Notes under the pieces: generated by a model | What the model was told of the DNA's origin: nothing | Databases searched by the model: none | Seen by the model: the letters and a program-made list of their open reading frames with translations, nothing else | Position numbers and translations under genes: made by a program | From: Takakia lepidozioides | Taxonomy: Eukaryota > Streptophyta > Takakiopsida > Takakiales > Takakiaceae | Reading direction: 5' to 3' | Length of the DNA: 64,000 nt | NCBI GenBank assembly: GCA_030704615.1 | Contig: CM060734.1 | Coordinates: 51,912,042 to 51,976,041 of the forward strand | Shown here: one piece after another, positions 34,061 through 45,174 of the stretch | Numbering within the stretch: position 1 is the first letter of the stretch | Layout of the letters: each line of letters begins with the position of its first letter

Positions 34061-35700
34061 AGGTCTTTGTCAATTTGTATGACAAATCAGCCTCATAACG
34101 AGGCACTATCAATCACTCTTCATTCATAAACCAGTCTGATGACATATAACAGATCTCACAGTTCATGAAATCTCTGGGAGGGGGGTGGATCATATAATTA
34201 CCACCCATGTTCCCATTAATAAACTGGAGAAGAAGTTCCAGTTTTCATATAGCCATAATGGTCAGATTAGAGCAGTAAACAACTTCTAAACTATTTACAC
34301 ATGAAGGGAAAGTCCACACATCTTGTTTTTTGTCCCAAGACCTAGTTTCAATTTGGGGCCAGTGTATAAATGGATTCAAAAGGTTTTGAGAAGTAAGTGA
34401 TTACTGATAGTCACAGACTATAAAGAAATCCAGAAAAACATGTCATGGTATATGCCTTAGTAGTAAAGCCAGTCTATCCAGAGCCCGTTTTAGGTCTTGG
34501 GGCAATCTGTATCTACTCCAGCAAGGTACTTGCAAGGTCACAAACAAGTAGAGAAGGACAAGAACCCATATGGTCTGCATCAGGCAGCATACATGGCCTA
34601 AAAACAAAGGATGTGGTTTCTTATGTCCTCTTACTTAGCTGCTTGATATCATTCAAGCCACAGCATCATACCAGTCCCATAGACCGAAAAAAAAAGCTCA
34701 TGATGTGCTGTAAGACAGCAAATCCAGCATCATCACGTAGTGTAGCAGAAATCAAAGGCAAAAGTCTTTAATAGAAAGTATGTGTTCTAATAAAGCTCAT
34801 CTAATGTATTAATGCTCAACAGGAAGAGTTGGAAGCATAGCCAGAAAGATCAAGAAATGGGGGCAGATTCGAATCAGCTCCCTGAAGAAACAGCTTGAGT
34901 CGACTTCACTTCATCTTGCTAGTTTTCAATCAATTGCAAGCTTCATGAATCATATTAAGTGAGGGCCCTCACCTGGTCCCATCACATGCAGTCAAAAAAC
35001 AATGAAGTTAGTGAAGATGTGGAACCCCAGGTGAATATCAGGCCTCACACTTGTTATCGCTGTACAACATGCGTTCCAAGAACTCGATAATCGACAGCCC
35101 AAACAAACAATGGTTTGCTGAAATCTATGAGCATTTTATCAGGTGAAGGGACTTCCTGATGGTTTAAGAGCGGCGCTGGATCTTAATGACCATTGAACGG
35201 AACGACAAGCAGTCACAGCTTAAAGTAAGTTGCCCGCCAAGGGAAGAGACAACCTCATTGAGGGAATTGAAGCTCAGCCGCCTTTGTATACCCCAAGGGG
35301 ATTTGAAAAGTACTGGAATCTTGCCAGAGCACTTGCAGGCTGTCATAAAGCTTCTCCATAGCCATCAGATTCACAAGATTTGTGCTTAAATGATCCCTCT
35401 GACACCATCTCTCAGCTCCATCAGAATCAAAACGCACGAGTTTCGTGCAGAGTTTAAGGGCGGAGGAAGAGATAGGGCAAACCTTCGCGATTTCATCCAG
35501 AATAGATGAAAAACAGATAATGTAAAGTATTTCCCTAATTCCATCATGATGTCATCCAGTAGTGATGGCATCCAAAAGTAGAGTCTGGCTTTCATTAGGG
35601 TTTAGTTTTCATGACCAAACTCATCCAAAGAACCCAGTAATCAGAGAATTTGCTATAATGGAATTCCTCCATTTTCGTGATTACATCCATTGTGGATTAA
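34026..35700. repeat. Dispersed element, copy A (non-coding)
   Basis: Starts with an inverted-repeat hairpin, TGTCTTGTC...GACAAGACC, then AAGGTCTTTGTCAATTTG and a GGGAGGGGGGTGG tract. The same order occurs from 37606 (copy B). The right part has a palindrome (35491-35513, TTTCATC...GATGAAA) and related CATCC...GATGG words also found in copy B. No coding potential. Confidence 0.5.
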
Positions 35701-35769
35701 AAAAGGTTAGACAAAATTAGTCCAAGCCGGCCTGGGTTTTGGAAAAAGTACAAGCAAATTCCTTGTACA

Positions 35770-36560
35770 GAGGGAGAGGGAGAGAGGGAGAGAGAGGGAG
35801 AGATGAGGGGAAAAAAAAAAAAAAAAAAAGTGGGGCTGGGGGGGGAGTGACTGAGCAGCTGCTCCCTCTCTCTCCCTCTCTTTCCACATCGTGATGGGAC
35901 AGAGGGAGAGAGGGAGAGAGAGGGACTGTTGAGGGGGGGGCAGCTGCTCCAGTCACTTCCCCACCCCCCCACCATTTTTTTTTTTCCCCCCCTCAACAGT
36001 CCCTCTCTCTCCACATCCTGATGGGACAGAGGGAGACAGAGGGACAGAGGGACAGAGAGGGAGAGATGAGGGAAAACAGGGAGAGTGGGAGAGAGTGGGA
36101 GAGATGAGGGAAGAAAAATAAAAAAGAAGGTTGGGGGGGGGGGGAGTGACTCAGCAGTTGCTGCTGCTCAGTCACTTCCCCCCCCCACCTTTTCGTTTTT
36201 TGTTTGTGGAATGGTGGGGGGTGCTGAAAGCAGCTTGCTGCTGCTTAGCCCCCCCGACCTTTCATTTTTGGTTTTGGCAATGGTGGGGGGCGCTGAGAGC
36301 TGCAGCAGCAAGTACTTGCTGCTGCTGCTCTCAGTCCCCTCCCACCTTTTTCTTTTCTTTTTTGGAATGGTGGGGGGCTGACAGCAACAAGAAGCGTTGG
36401 TGCTCTCAGCACCCACCTCTCACCCCCCCCTCCCCCCCCCCCCCCCCCCCCCCCCCCCCCTTCTTTTATTTTTTGCTTATCAGCAGAGAGAGAAAGGGGG
36501 AGACAAAGATATAGAGACATAAAGATAGAGGGAGAGGAAGAGAGGGGAAGGGGGAGGGTC
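35770..36560. repeat. Low-complexity G/A- and C/T-tract region with internal inverted repeats
   Basis: Contains GAGGGAGA repeats, a poly-A run (about 35810-35829), several G8-G12 and C7-C8 tracts and a C29 run at 36432-36460. GTGACTGAGCAGCTGCT and its complement recur around them, so parts can fold as hairpins; G-quadruplexes are also likely. Open frames across it are artefacts of composition. Confidence 0.85.
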
Positions 36561-36631
36561 AGGCCTTGTTGGTTTTTGGCATGTGAAATCACACAATAGT
36601 AGTGTTGTGGGCGCAGGGATAAGCTGGTAGT

Positions 36632-39600
36632 ATGGCGAAGGACAAGGAGAAGGGGCCGCCGAAGGACAAGGAGAAGGCGCCGCCGAAGGAGCAGAAATCG
36701 CCTGCCGCTAAGGTAGGGAAGCTTGACAACGCTCCCGTCATTGACGGCCGTGTGACACAGTCCACTTGGTCCAAACTCACCAGCCCTATAGGCGGCTATG
36801 TGAGAGGACCAAGCCGTAAGGCCGTCGAGGCCTCCACGCCCTTGAAGGTTGAGGCTGGGGATGAGCCTCCACTTGAGGGTGGTGCACCCAATGTTGGGAC
36901 GCCACCCCACGGGCTGATGGAGGGCCCTGACTTTTACGCGGGGAAGCGCATTCTTAGATCTGCTGCCAGGTAGGGCAACTTGATCTTAGCCCCACCACCA
37001 ATGCCTTTTCCCCTTCTTCTGCAGCCAAGAGGGCTTATAAGGGGGGGCCTCAGAAGGGGTGGGTCCTCCTCACCTTGGGTAGAAGAGGGAGGCTTCAAAG
37101 GAGGCCGCAATGAGGTGGAAGGAGGAGGAAAGGGAGAGGGAGGAAGACAAGAAGAGGGAAGAGGGAAATAAGGGGGCACGGGAAAGGGAGGGGGAAGAGG
37201 AGAGGGTGACACTGGCTATGGAGGGCCCCTTGCGAAGTCCATCGCCTGAACGGTCAATGAAGAAGACCTTGGACTTTGGGGCGCCGCCTGCGAGCCTATT
37301 GGGTGCATGGGATAGGCGTCCACCCTTATTCCGAGAGGGCGTTATGGGGGGTGCACCACAAACGGGGACCGAGGGCAACATTGAGGTCATGGACGCAAAT
37401 GTGAGCCTATTTCCTTCACCTTTTTTTCTTTCCTTTGCCTTTCATTTTGTTTCTGGTTTGTTCTAATTTTGTGGGTTTTGTGTTCAGGAGCTTGGCGCAT
37501 TCGTGGCTAAGCTTGTGGCAAGCAGTGGGATTGCCACCGACAAAGCAGGGACAGTGGTGGTGCCTACCCGTGGGGACGGTAAGAGGAAGAGGAAGATATT
37601 CATGTCATGTCAAGACATGGACAAGACCAACTAGGGTCATTGTCAATTAAAGACATAAACAGCCCCATGACATGGCACCATCTACCATTTCCAGTCTTGT
37701 CTTAACACACCAAGTGACGCCACCCATTCAGTCATGATAAAATAGGGTGGGAGGGCGGGGTATGTTCATAATCAGATTCCTGTCATGTACCCAAGTAAAC
37801 CTTATGCACAATATAAGTCAGATTGCAGCCTCAGATTACATCATCCATAGTTATCCATAAGATATGCACCATAAAATATATCATAGGCATATAAGAGTAT
37901 CTTGCCATATTACAGATCCAAGATATGCACACACAAGTACCTTGAGGTGATCCAAGACAAGCATTATGCAAAGTAGGTAAGAATAGTCTGCCTTGCAACA
38001 CATTCAGTGAGTGTTCACACCGGCAGCAGGAAGGACCAACCTGCAATTAATTACACTTCAGGCCTGCCACCAAGTACACTTCTTGGGCAAGGTAAGCCAT
38101 ATTATAGCTTCACATTTGGCCAAATGTAAGAACCCCAAAGCATGCATCTTGCAAAGCCTTATGGGTATGTAAGAACAGTCTGTCATTGTATATATTCAGG
38201 ACCTGTGCACATAGGACTCTTGCATGGAAGAAATGTCTGTCCTGTCACAACATCCAAATCTGGACACACATACACTTTGAGTGTCCAAGACCAGGCCCAC
38301 TTGGCCAAGATAAATCAAACAATGCAGGTGGCTGTTCAAATGGCAAAATAGAGTAAATAATCATTGGCCAGAGTCCTTTAGAGCTTACCGTCACTATATC
38401 ACAGGAGGCTAATGCCATGTTTTGCAAATAGAACCTCACTATGCTCCATTCCACAACAAAACCAGGTCTGAAAACAGCCTGTCACTGCCTTATCATGCTG
38501 TATTCTTTAACAAAACTCAGGGCTCCTCATCCTTATAGCAAAACAACCATTTATGACTTGTCCCTTACACCATCAATCCTCTTTTAAGGCCAAAAAGAAG
38601 GGGAGCCAAGTCTAAAAATCCACAGGCAAAGCTGTCAAAGACTCAAGACTTGGTAGGATTCATATGCACTGCTGCATGAGACAAGGCTGCCAGGCCAAAG
38701 TGTTGCATCAGCAGCAACAAAAGATAAGTCAAAAGCAAGATCGCCAAAAACACCTTGAGCGATTGGGGAAGGTAACATTGCGCCATCGCCACCAACACGC
38801 CACCTCCAGCACAGCTAAGGAGAAGCAAATCATACAAATGCTATGTCTAAGAAGGGAGAGGGAGCGATATACTTCCCCACCAAAGTGCCGCTGCGAAACA
38901 TAAAAGCCAGAGGAGGGAAAGGGATGATGCCATCACAGCAGGTTCTCCCGCCTGTGAGAAGAGACAAGACGCCGCCATTGCGCATCCCCAGGAGCTCGTC
39001 CGGCATGAAGCAGCAGACAGGGTAGCAGCAGGGCTCAGACGCCATAACTCGCGAGCTCAGCAGCACGAGAAATGCAGCTGACAGCGGGAGAGACACCCTA
39101 GGGCAAAGCCCGATTTTTCATCTGTAGGATGAATAATCAATACCCTTTCTCTTAAGAACCCGACGGATGTCATCCGTTAGCTAGGTTTATAGGGTAGGAG
39201 TTAGGGTTTCACTCCTTAATTAGCAATAATTAAGGGTAATTAGAAAAATCTCCATGGCCATCATAAGCTGTTTTTTTCATCCGGTCCAGATGAAAAAAAT
39301 AAATAGGTTCATTTGTTTGGATGTGGTCCATCAGCAGGATGCTAATTAGTATCCATCATCCAGGGCAGCGGTTTTTCATCCTAACAGGTAATTTGTCATC
39401 CCTTAAGAGAAAGCCTCATCTAGTACGGAAAAAAAGCGTAAAAGGGGAAATAAAACGAATTCTGATCCTGGTATTTTTCATTCGGCATGGATGGAAAAAT
39501 TATAGATAGGATGCCAGTGTCATAACCTTTATGGAGGTAATTCCTCATTCTCTGGTGACCCATCTGATATAGATGAAAGTCAATAAAAGAGGAATGAAAA

Positions 39601-42447
39601 ATTATAAGTCCTTTTTAAAGGTACTTTAGTGTCCACCCAGGTGATTCTTCCGGTATGGATAGAAGACCTTTACAAGTCGGGTGAAAACACCTTTTAGAGT
39701 CCATCTGGTATAGATGGAAAATCATGAAAAGAACACTGATGCAACCGGCCAGTTCCGAGGAGGGAGACAGAGGGACAGAGGGGGGACCCACCAACCAGCC
39801 CCTGATATGGCAGTCCCTTATGGAGTGAGTGTGGTATGCACTCACCACTACAAAGGTTTCTCCCACTACAAAAGTAGTTCCAAATCCCTGGACAGGATTG
39901 CCAAAAGGGGTTGGAAATCCTACTTCCTCCCCATACCATACATATCAGCCACATGAATAAAAGAGGACCTGTATTCTTTTTCCAAAGAATAGTAGTTGTA
40001 TGTCACTCAAACTGAAAGCATGGATAATCAAAACAGTGACAAATCCTCTTTAAACCTTGGAATGATATATCGATGATTGTACCACATTGCCATGAGTAGC
40101 TAATTAACTACTATGGTTGTGGACAACAGTCTGCATAAATCCAGAAGAGTACTCATGAATGTGCATACAGGTAAATGAAGAGAGCATACCCAATCAGACA
40201 TCCTTCCAAGACCCGAAATCCCGTTTGCGGATCGGGGAGAAATCCTCCATACCCCTCCGGGTCCTGTATGATTCTTGACTGGCAATGTTGATGGTGGAAG
40301 TGGAATTAGACCCAGATCCGCCAGGTGTAGAACGGTTGGGTGGTCTGGTATTTTCAGATGTGTTGGTAGAAGATTGCATCTGGCCAGAGTGTCCACCCCT
40401 TTGGTAGAGGCCTCTTCCTCGTACCGGGGTGCCTCTTCCTCGGGGAGCGTATGTTTTTCCTTTTTGGTGAGGTGTCTGTCCCTCCACACGCTGCCGCTTG
40501 TAGTTATTAAATTGCGGCTTGGGCTGGCTGTCCGTGAAGTACCAAGTTTCAGCATCCTTTCAATGTACCTGGCTGTCTTGGAATCACCCAATCTGACAAG
40601 TAACTTAGCATTGGGGTCAACTGCAAATTCACAAGCTGCCTCCATGATGAATTCCCGTATCATCTGGAAAGTGATTTGTGCCAGAACGGCAGATCTGGCG
40701 GCCTTCATGATCCATACCAGAAAATTGTAATACTTGGTTTGAATAGAAGGGTATGTATCATCAGGGAAGAACACCGTCAGGTTATTCAACATGTACCATA
40801 CCAAATGGTCAAACCAAGAAACACTTCCAACACAACCAGATGATACATTCCTAGACCCACAATTACATCAAATGTAAGGCCTATGCCAGTTAAACAGCTG
40901 ACTTTTGTGATTCTTAGATCTGGCTGAACCAGTAGGTAAGTCATTCTTGGTTCGCAAGGTCAAGTTCTCACCTTGGTCACAAAGTTTATAGTAAAAGGTC
41001 CGTAGAAGCCATGCAAGGGCAATTGGCTCTTTTTTGAACCTTTGGAAGCTGTCTTTGGCATCCTGTGCACATCGGTTTCGTTCGGTTGGTGTTATGTTGC
41101 CCCATTTGACCCACATATCAACCGAAATAGGGGCCAACAGATTGATGTTGGCCAATGGATGCCACATCATATGGTCATTATTGGCAACCTCAAGCTCAAC
41201 TGCCCTAGGGGGTAACCAGGGGACGAATTGCTGGTTACCTGGTGTAGCCCCTGCAACCCAATCCTGTTCCACTTGAGAAAGCACGACCTGATCAAAAAAG
41301 TCTTTTACAGCCTCCTTCTCTTCATCCGGTACGTCCATAAAACCCAAAATTGGGTGATTGCTCACTGTGGGTACAAATTCCTTTTCAATAGTGGTCGAGG
41401 ACTTCTGGGTGGACATAGGTAAGGCATCGTCATTGTTAGCCAACTGAAGGGCATCCTCAATCGAGGAGCCTTTCTTTTCCCAAGTTCCCTTGGCATATCG
41501 ATTGGCCACGCCAATCACATCACCATAGGCGAGCATTCGTGCAAGCACTTGAGGGCACATTTCCGGGTGAGTGGAATGAGGGGAAGCTCTTGGAGCTGGT
41601 GGGAAAGAACCTCAAGGACAAGAGGTACCGTGCGCGACAAACCATTCGCAAGGCACTCAAGGCGGGGGTCAAACCAACGACCATGCCACATGGAATAACC
41701 AAGGTAAGACGCACTTCAGTTGTCATTGGTGTCTTTGAATGCATGTTCATTGCGGTATGGAGTTCATTAACATTTATAGTGTCTTTGTTGGGGCTGGACA
41801 GGAATCTTGGGAGGCTCTCATCACAGGGGAGAGGGAAGAGCTGAAGGTGGAGATCTTCGCAAGGGGACGTGCGGCAACTGCAGCCCGCCTCGAGAAGTGT
41901 GCGGAATCACACAAGTGGGGCCCCGGCGGAAGCAAGAGTTTTGTCACCCGATTCGTAAGTGTTCTTTCTCTTGTCATACCCATTCTTCTTTTTTAGCTTC
42001 TCCCTTCCATTATGAATTCGGACCTGTCATTGCATTTGTATGTCATGTGCAGAAAAAGAAGTTTGAGAGGCCTCCCTCCGCCATCGAGCACAACTTTTGC
42101 AAGACTCAGGGGTGGAAGGCCCTTGTAGCCTCAATGGCCAAGACGCCACAATTGACGGAGGATAGTGCATCTGTAGGGGTGGGGATGGGTAGTTTAGTGG
42201 CTCGGCCAGATGGGGGCGAAACCAATTTTCATGCTTTATGGCGTTTTGAGGCTCATTCATTTGTATTTTGTCTTTTAGCTTCATTCCCATGTTTTCAATG
42301 ACTGAAATCATGTTTTGAGCAGTAGTAGGGGGTGGTTCGAATGATGATGTAATCTCGGACTCGGCTTCATTATCCTCCAAATTGGAGGCCCAACGTAGCT
42401 TGCATTCCTCGGACGAGTACACCTATGACTCAGGTGATGAGGAGTGA
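36632..42447 (+). CDS. TNPA-like second gene of a CACTA element (spliced, interrupted by a nested element)
   Basis: Plus-strand exons: 36632-36969 (Lys/Pro-rich MAKDKEKGPPKDKEKAPPK); about 37080-37399 (Glu/Arg-rich coiled coil, then SPSPERSMKKTLDFGAPPA); 37489-37578 (ELGAFVAKLVASSGIATDKA); about 41540-41703 (GEWNEGKLLELVGKNLKDKR then YRARQTIRKALKAG); 41802-41954 (ESWEALITGEREELKVEIFA then EKCAESHKWGPGGSKSFV); 42053 to about 42190 (KKKFERPPSAIEH); and an acidic last exon to TGA 42447 (DEYTYDSGDEE). The helical HKWGPGG block recalls the plant Ptta/En/Spm transposase family, whose TNPA-type proteins bind subterminal repeats. The intron 37579-41540 hosts a 3.9 kb nested element. Several exon joins are uncertain. 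Confidence 0.6.
37606..41535 (-). mobile_element. Nested element, copy B, carrying a gag-like gene
   Basis: Lies in an intron of the CACTA gene. The left end (TGTCATGTCAAGACATGGAC) matches the start of copy A at 34026. It contains the palindrome cluster (39114-39720) and a minus-strand gag-like frame (41560-40100). The right border is not resolved; the gag-like frame reads up to and slightly past the CACTA exon start at about 41535. 37800-39100 has no supported gene. Confidence 0.5.
39114..39720. repeat. Cluster of short imperfect palindromes
   Basis: At least six hairpin-like motifs of pattern TTTCATC-spacer-GATGAAA: 39114-39136, 39271-39299 (perfect 11 bp arms TTTTTTTCATC and GATGAAAAAAA around a 7 bp loop), 39472-39501, 39561-39579, 39644-39665 and 39701-39720. 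The spacer is often YGGTATA. One more occurs in copy A at 35491-35513. Such arrays are typical of subterminal protein-binding sites of transposable elements. Confidence 0.75.
40100..41560 (-). pseudogene. Gag/nucleocapsid-like gene of the nested element
   Basis: Two frames in the same phase, 41560-40868 and 40804-40100, are separated by an in-frame TGA (about 40868), giving roughly 480 codons. The first part has an acidic segment and WHPLANINLLAPISVDMWVK and FKKEPIALAWLLRTFYYKLC. The second has NNLTVFFPDDTYPSIQTKYY and FIMEAACEFAVDPNAKLLVR. After a frame change near 40490, the overlapping frame encodes an RGG-rich tail (APRGRGTPVRGRGLYQRGG), as in nucleic-acid-binding gag proteins. I do not recognise the family. 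Function as an RNA-binding structural protein is inference from the tail and context. Confidence 0.5.
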
Positions 42448-42699
42448 GGGATGGTTCCCAGTTAGAGACATGTAAAGGTAGTACTCGCTTTATGTATATA
42501 TTTCTTCAGTTACCATTTCGATCCTCATTCTAACCTTAATGGACATGTGGATTCTAATCTAACCTATAGATTAGAATGCATGCATTTCATGCAAGCACGA
42601 GGCACACCCCATCCCCCAAGAAACCCCACCCCCAAAAAAAAAAAAAAAACGAAAAAAGACCCCAAAACCCCACCCCAAATACCAGCTGGCTACCCTCCC

Positions 42700-43265
42700 A
42701 CCCAGCGACGCCATTGCGATTCCCCGCCGTCGCAACATGACCCGCCAACGTGGAGCTAGCGACGCCACGAAGAGGCTGCGTCGTTGTTGCGACTCCAAGG
42801 AGTCGCACACGAACGTGCCCTCCCATGGAGCTAGCGACGGCCCCCGGGGGCTGCGACGTCCCTGCAATTCCCGGGCGTCGCTACATAACCTCCTTACCCA
42901 TGGGGGTCTAGCGACGCCCCCAAATGCCGGCGACGTCATGGCGATTCCCGGGTGTTGCCAGGCTGCGACGTTTTGGCTACGCCACCGCGTGGCTTATTCT
43001 GGGAATGGGCGACGTCCTTGCGACGGCCCCATGACGCAGGGGAAGGGATGGACCCCCCTCCCTACCCTTTGTTGCGACTCCTGGGAGTCGCCTTATTGTG
43101 ACGCCCCGGAGGGGTGGCGTCTTTTGGCCGTCGTTGGTCGTGGCTAGGTGGACTCGGGGGATTAGCGATTCCCTGAGGTCGCTAATCTGCGACGTTGCAG
43201 GAGCGACATGGCGGCGACTTCCCGACGTCGCAATTTGTCCCTAGCGCGCCCCGGGTGCTGTAGTG
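42700..43265. mobile_element. Right terminus of the CACTA element (TIR and subterminal repeats)
   Basis: Read leftwards from 43265 the sequence is CACTACAGCACCCGGGGC, a canonical CACTA terminal inverted repeat, followed by about 20 GCGAC/GTCGC motifs in both orientations within 560 bp. These are expected binding sites for the TNPA-type protein encoded just upstream. The 3 bp after the end are TAT (43266-43268), a candidate target duplication. The left terminus was not found. Confidence 0.88.
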
Positions 43266-43336
43266 TATTTTCGTCGTTAGGCGCGGCGTTTGGAAGATCA
43301 AGGCATTGCTAAACCCCCCCCCCCCCAAACGTAGTA

Positions 43337-45052
43337 GTGACCGGAGGAGAGAGACGGAGGATCCAGCGATTTCTAAGGGCTTATAGAAATTGCTTTGCCT
43401 TTGGTTTGAAGGATCTGGGGAGTTTGAAGGGTCAGGAGATTCGTATTGATTTGGCAAGTGACACGCCAATCTTTCGAAGGCCCTACCGGTATAGTGACAT
43501 GGAGAGGTCATTGATCCAGTCATGGACTATGGAGTTGTTCGAAGCTGGATTGGTGGAGTTGTCAGGCGGGGAGTATGCCTCGGCAACAGTGATGCCAGCA
43601 AAGAATGATATCTATGGCAATTGGACAGAAAGAAGGATGTGTGGGGACTATCGTCCTGTGAACCGTCAGTCTAAGTCCGATAGATATGCCATGCCAACTC
43701 TAGATGAGATCTTTGATGCCATTGGGCATGCAAAGGTGTTTAGTACATTGGACTTGCGATCCGGTTACCACTAGTTGCCAATCAAAGAGGCTGACAAGCA
43801 AAAGACGACATTCTGGGGGATTGACCAACATGGGAAGGATTGCTTGTACCAATGGCGGTTCCTACTGTTTGGGTTGAAGAATGCTCCTGCAGAGTTTCAG
43901 AGGGTCATGGATAGGATTTTTGTGGGGCTAGACTTCGCCCGGTGCTACATTGATGACATCATCATCTTTAGTGCTACGATTGAGGAGCACGAGAGACACC
44001 TTCAGATGGTGTTTGAGCGCTTGAGAGCGCACGGGTTGAAACTGCACCCCGAAAAGTGCAAGTTCTTCCACAATCAGATTGAGTATCTGGGCCACATGAT
44101 ATACCCTGGAGGATTGGGTGTTCAACAGACAAAGGTGGAGGCCATTGCATGCATTTCACGCCCCATGGATGTGAGCAAAGTTCGTGCTTTCATGGGATTG
44201 GCAAACTACTATCGATGGTTTGTCAAGGGATTTAGCAGCATTGCAAAGGCTCTTACCAAGTTGACCAAGGTGGGTCAGGAGTGGCAATGGGAGGAGGAGC
44301 AGGAGGAAGCCTTTGAGGAACTCAAGGCTCAATTGACTTCTGCACCTATTCTGAGGCGGCCTATTCGGGGGCGGCCTTTCCAGCTACATACGGATTGGAG
44401 TATGTTGGGGATTGGAGGAGTGCTCACACATGTGGATGATGAGAGAAGAGAGTTCGTAGTGGCATATGCTAGCCGCTTGAACAATGATGCCGAGGCGAAG
44501 TATAGTTCATATGAAGGGGAGTGTCTGGCTGCAGTATGGGTAGTGGCATATTTTAGATGCTACCTCTATGGCAATCTCTTCACTCTTGTCACGGATCACC
44601 AACCATTGAAGTGGTTGATGGAGTCAGACAAGCTTACATGGAAGCTTGCACAGTGGGCACTTATGCTTCAAGAGTACGACTTCTAGGTGGTGCATCGAGC
44701 CGAAATAGTCAACCGGGATGCGGATGGATTGAGTCGCAATCCATGCACAAGTGAGCTTGATGATACAGGAGCTCGTTGGCATGGTGAGATGGACGAGGAG
44801 ATGGTGCCAGGATGGCATGCATCTGCCTTTTTGTGCATCCTAGCAATGGGAGCTCAAGCTGGTCCATCCCATGCAATAGGTCATGTAGATAGCGTGCATG
44901 ACGATCCAAAGACTAGTGAGGAATTTGGTGGTGCTAAGGATGTGCATGAAGATGCAGCAGTGTTGGCATACCTTCGTACCGGAGAGACAACAACCAGTGT
45001 GACTGCTAAGGAGAGAGATCGGGTCCTACAACGAGTAGTTGAGCCTCCATGA
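43337..45052 (+). pseudogene. Ty3/gypsy pol fragment (reverse transcriptase and RNase H)
   Basis: RT: GLVELSGGEYASATVMPAKN, RRMCGDYRPVNRQSKSDRYA, FSTLDLRSGYH, a TAG stop (about 43772), LPIKEADKQKTTFWG, LFGLKNAPAEFQRVMD and the catalytic YIDDIIIFS. Connection: FMGLANYYRWFVKGFSSIAK. RNase H: FQLHTDWSMLGIGGVL, YSSYEGECLAAVWV and TDHQPLKWLM with its acidic residues. A second TAG (44684) precedes VVHRAEIVNRDADGLSR. No integrase, gag or LTR is visible. The fragment abuts the CACTA terminus on the left and a LINE on the right. Two stops make it inactive. Confidence 0.92.
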
Positions 45053-45174
45053 GCCTCTCTCACCTCCATAGCTCTAGGTATTGAGAGGGAGTGTGGTGAG
45101 GGCTTTGTAGGGTGGATTCCCTTAGCAAGGGTGCCCTTGGTGGACAACGATGTATGTTGTGGCACGATGCTTAG

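Noticed and set aside
36131-36910. Open frames through the G/C-tract region
   Set aside because: Composed of homopolymer-derived residues (poly-Pro, poly-Gly, Ser/Cys runs); an artefact of composition.
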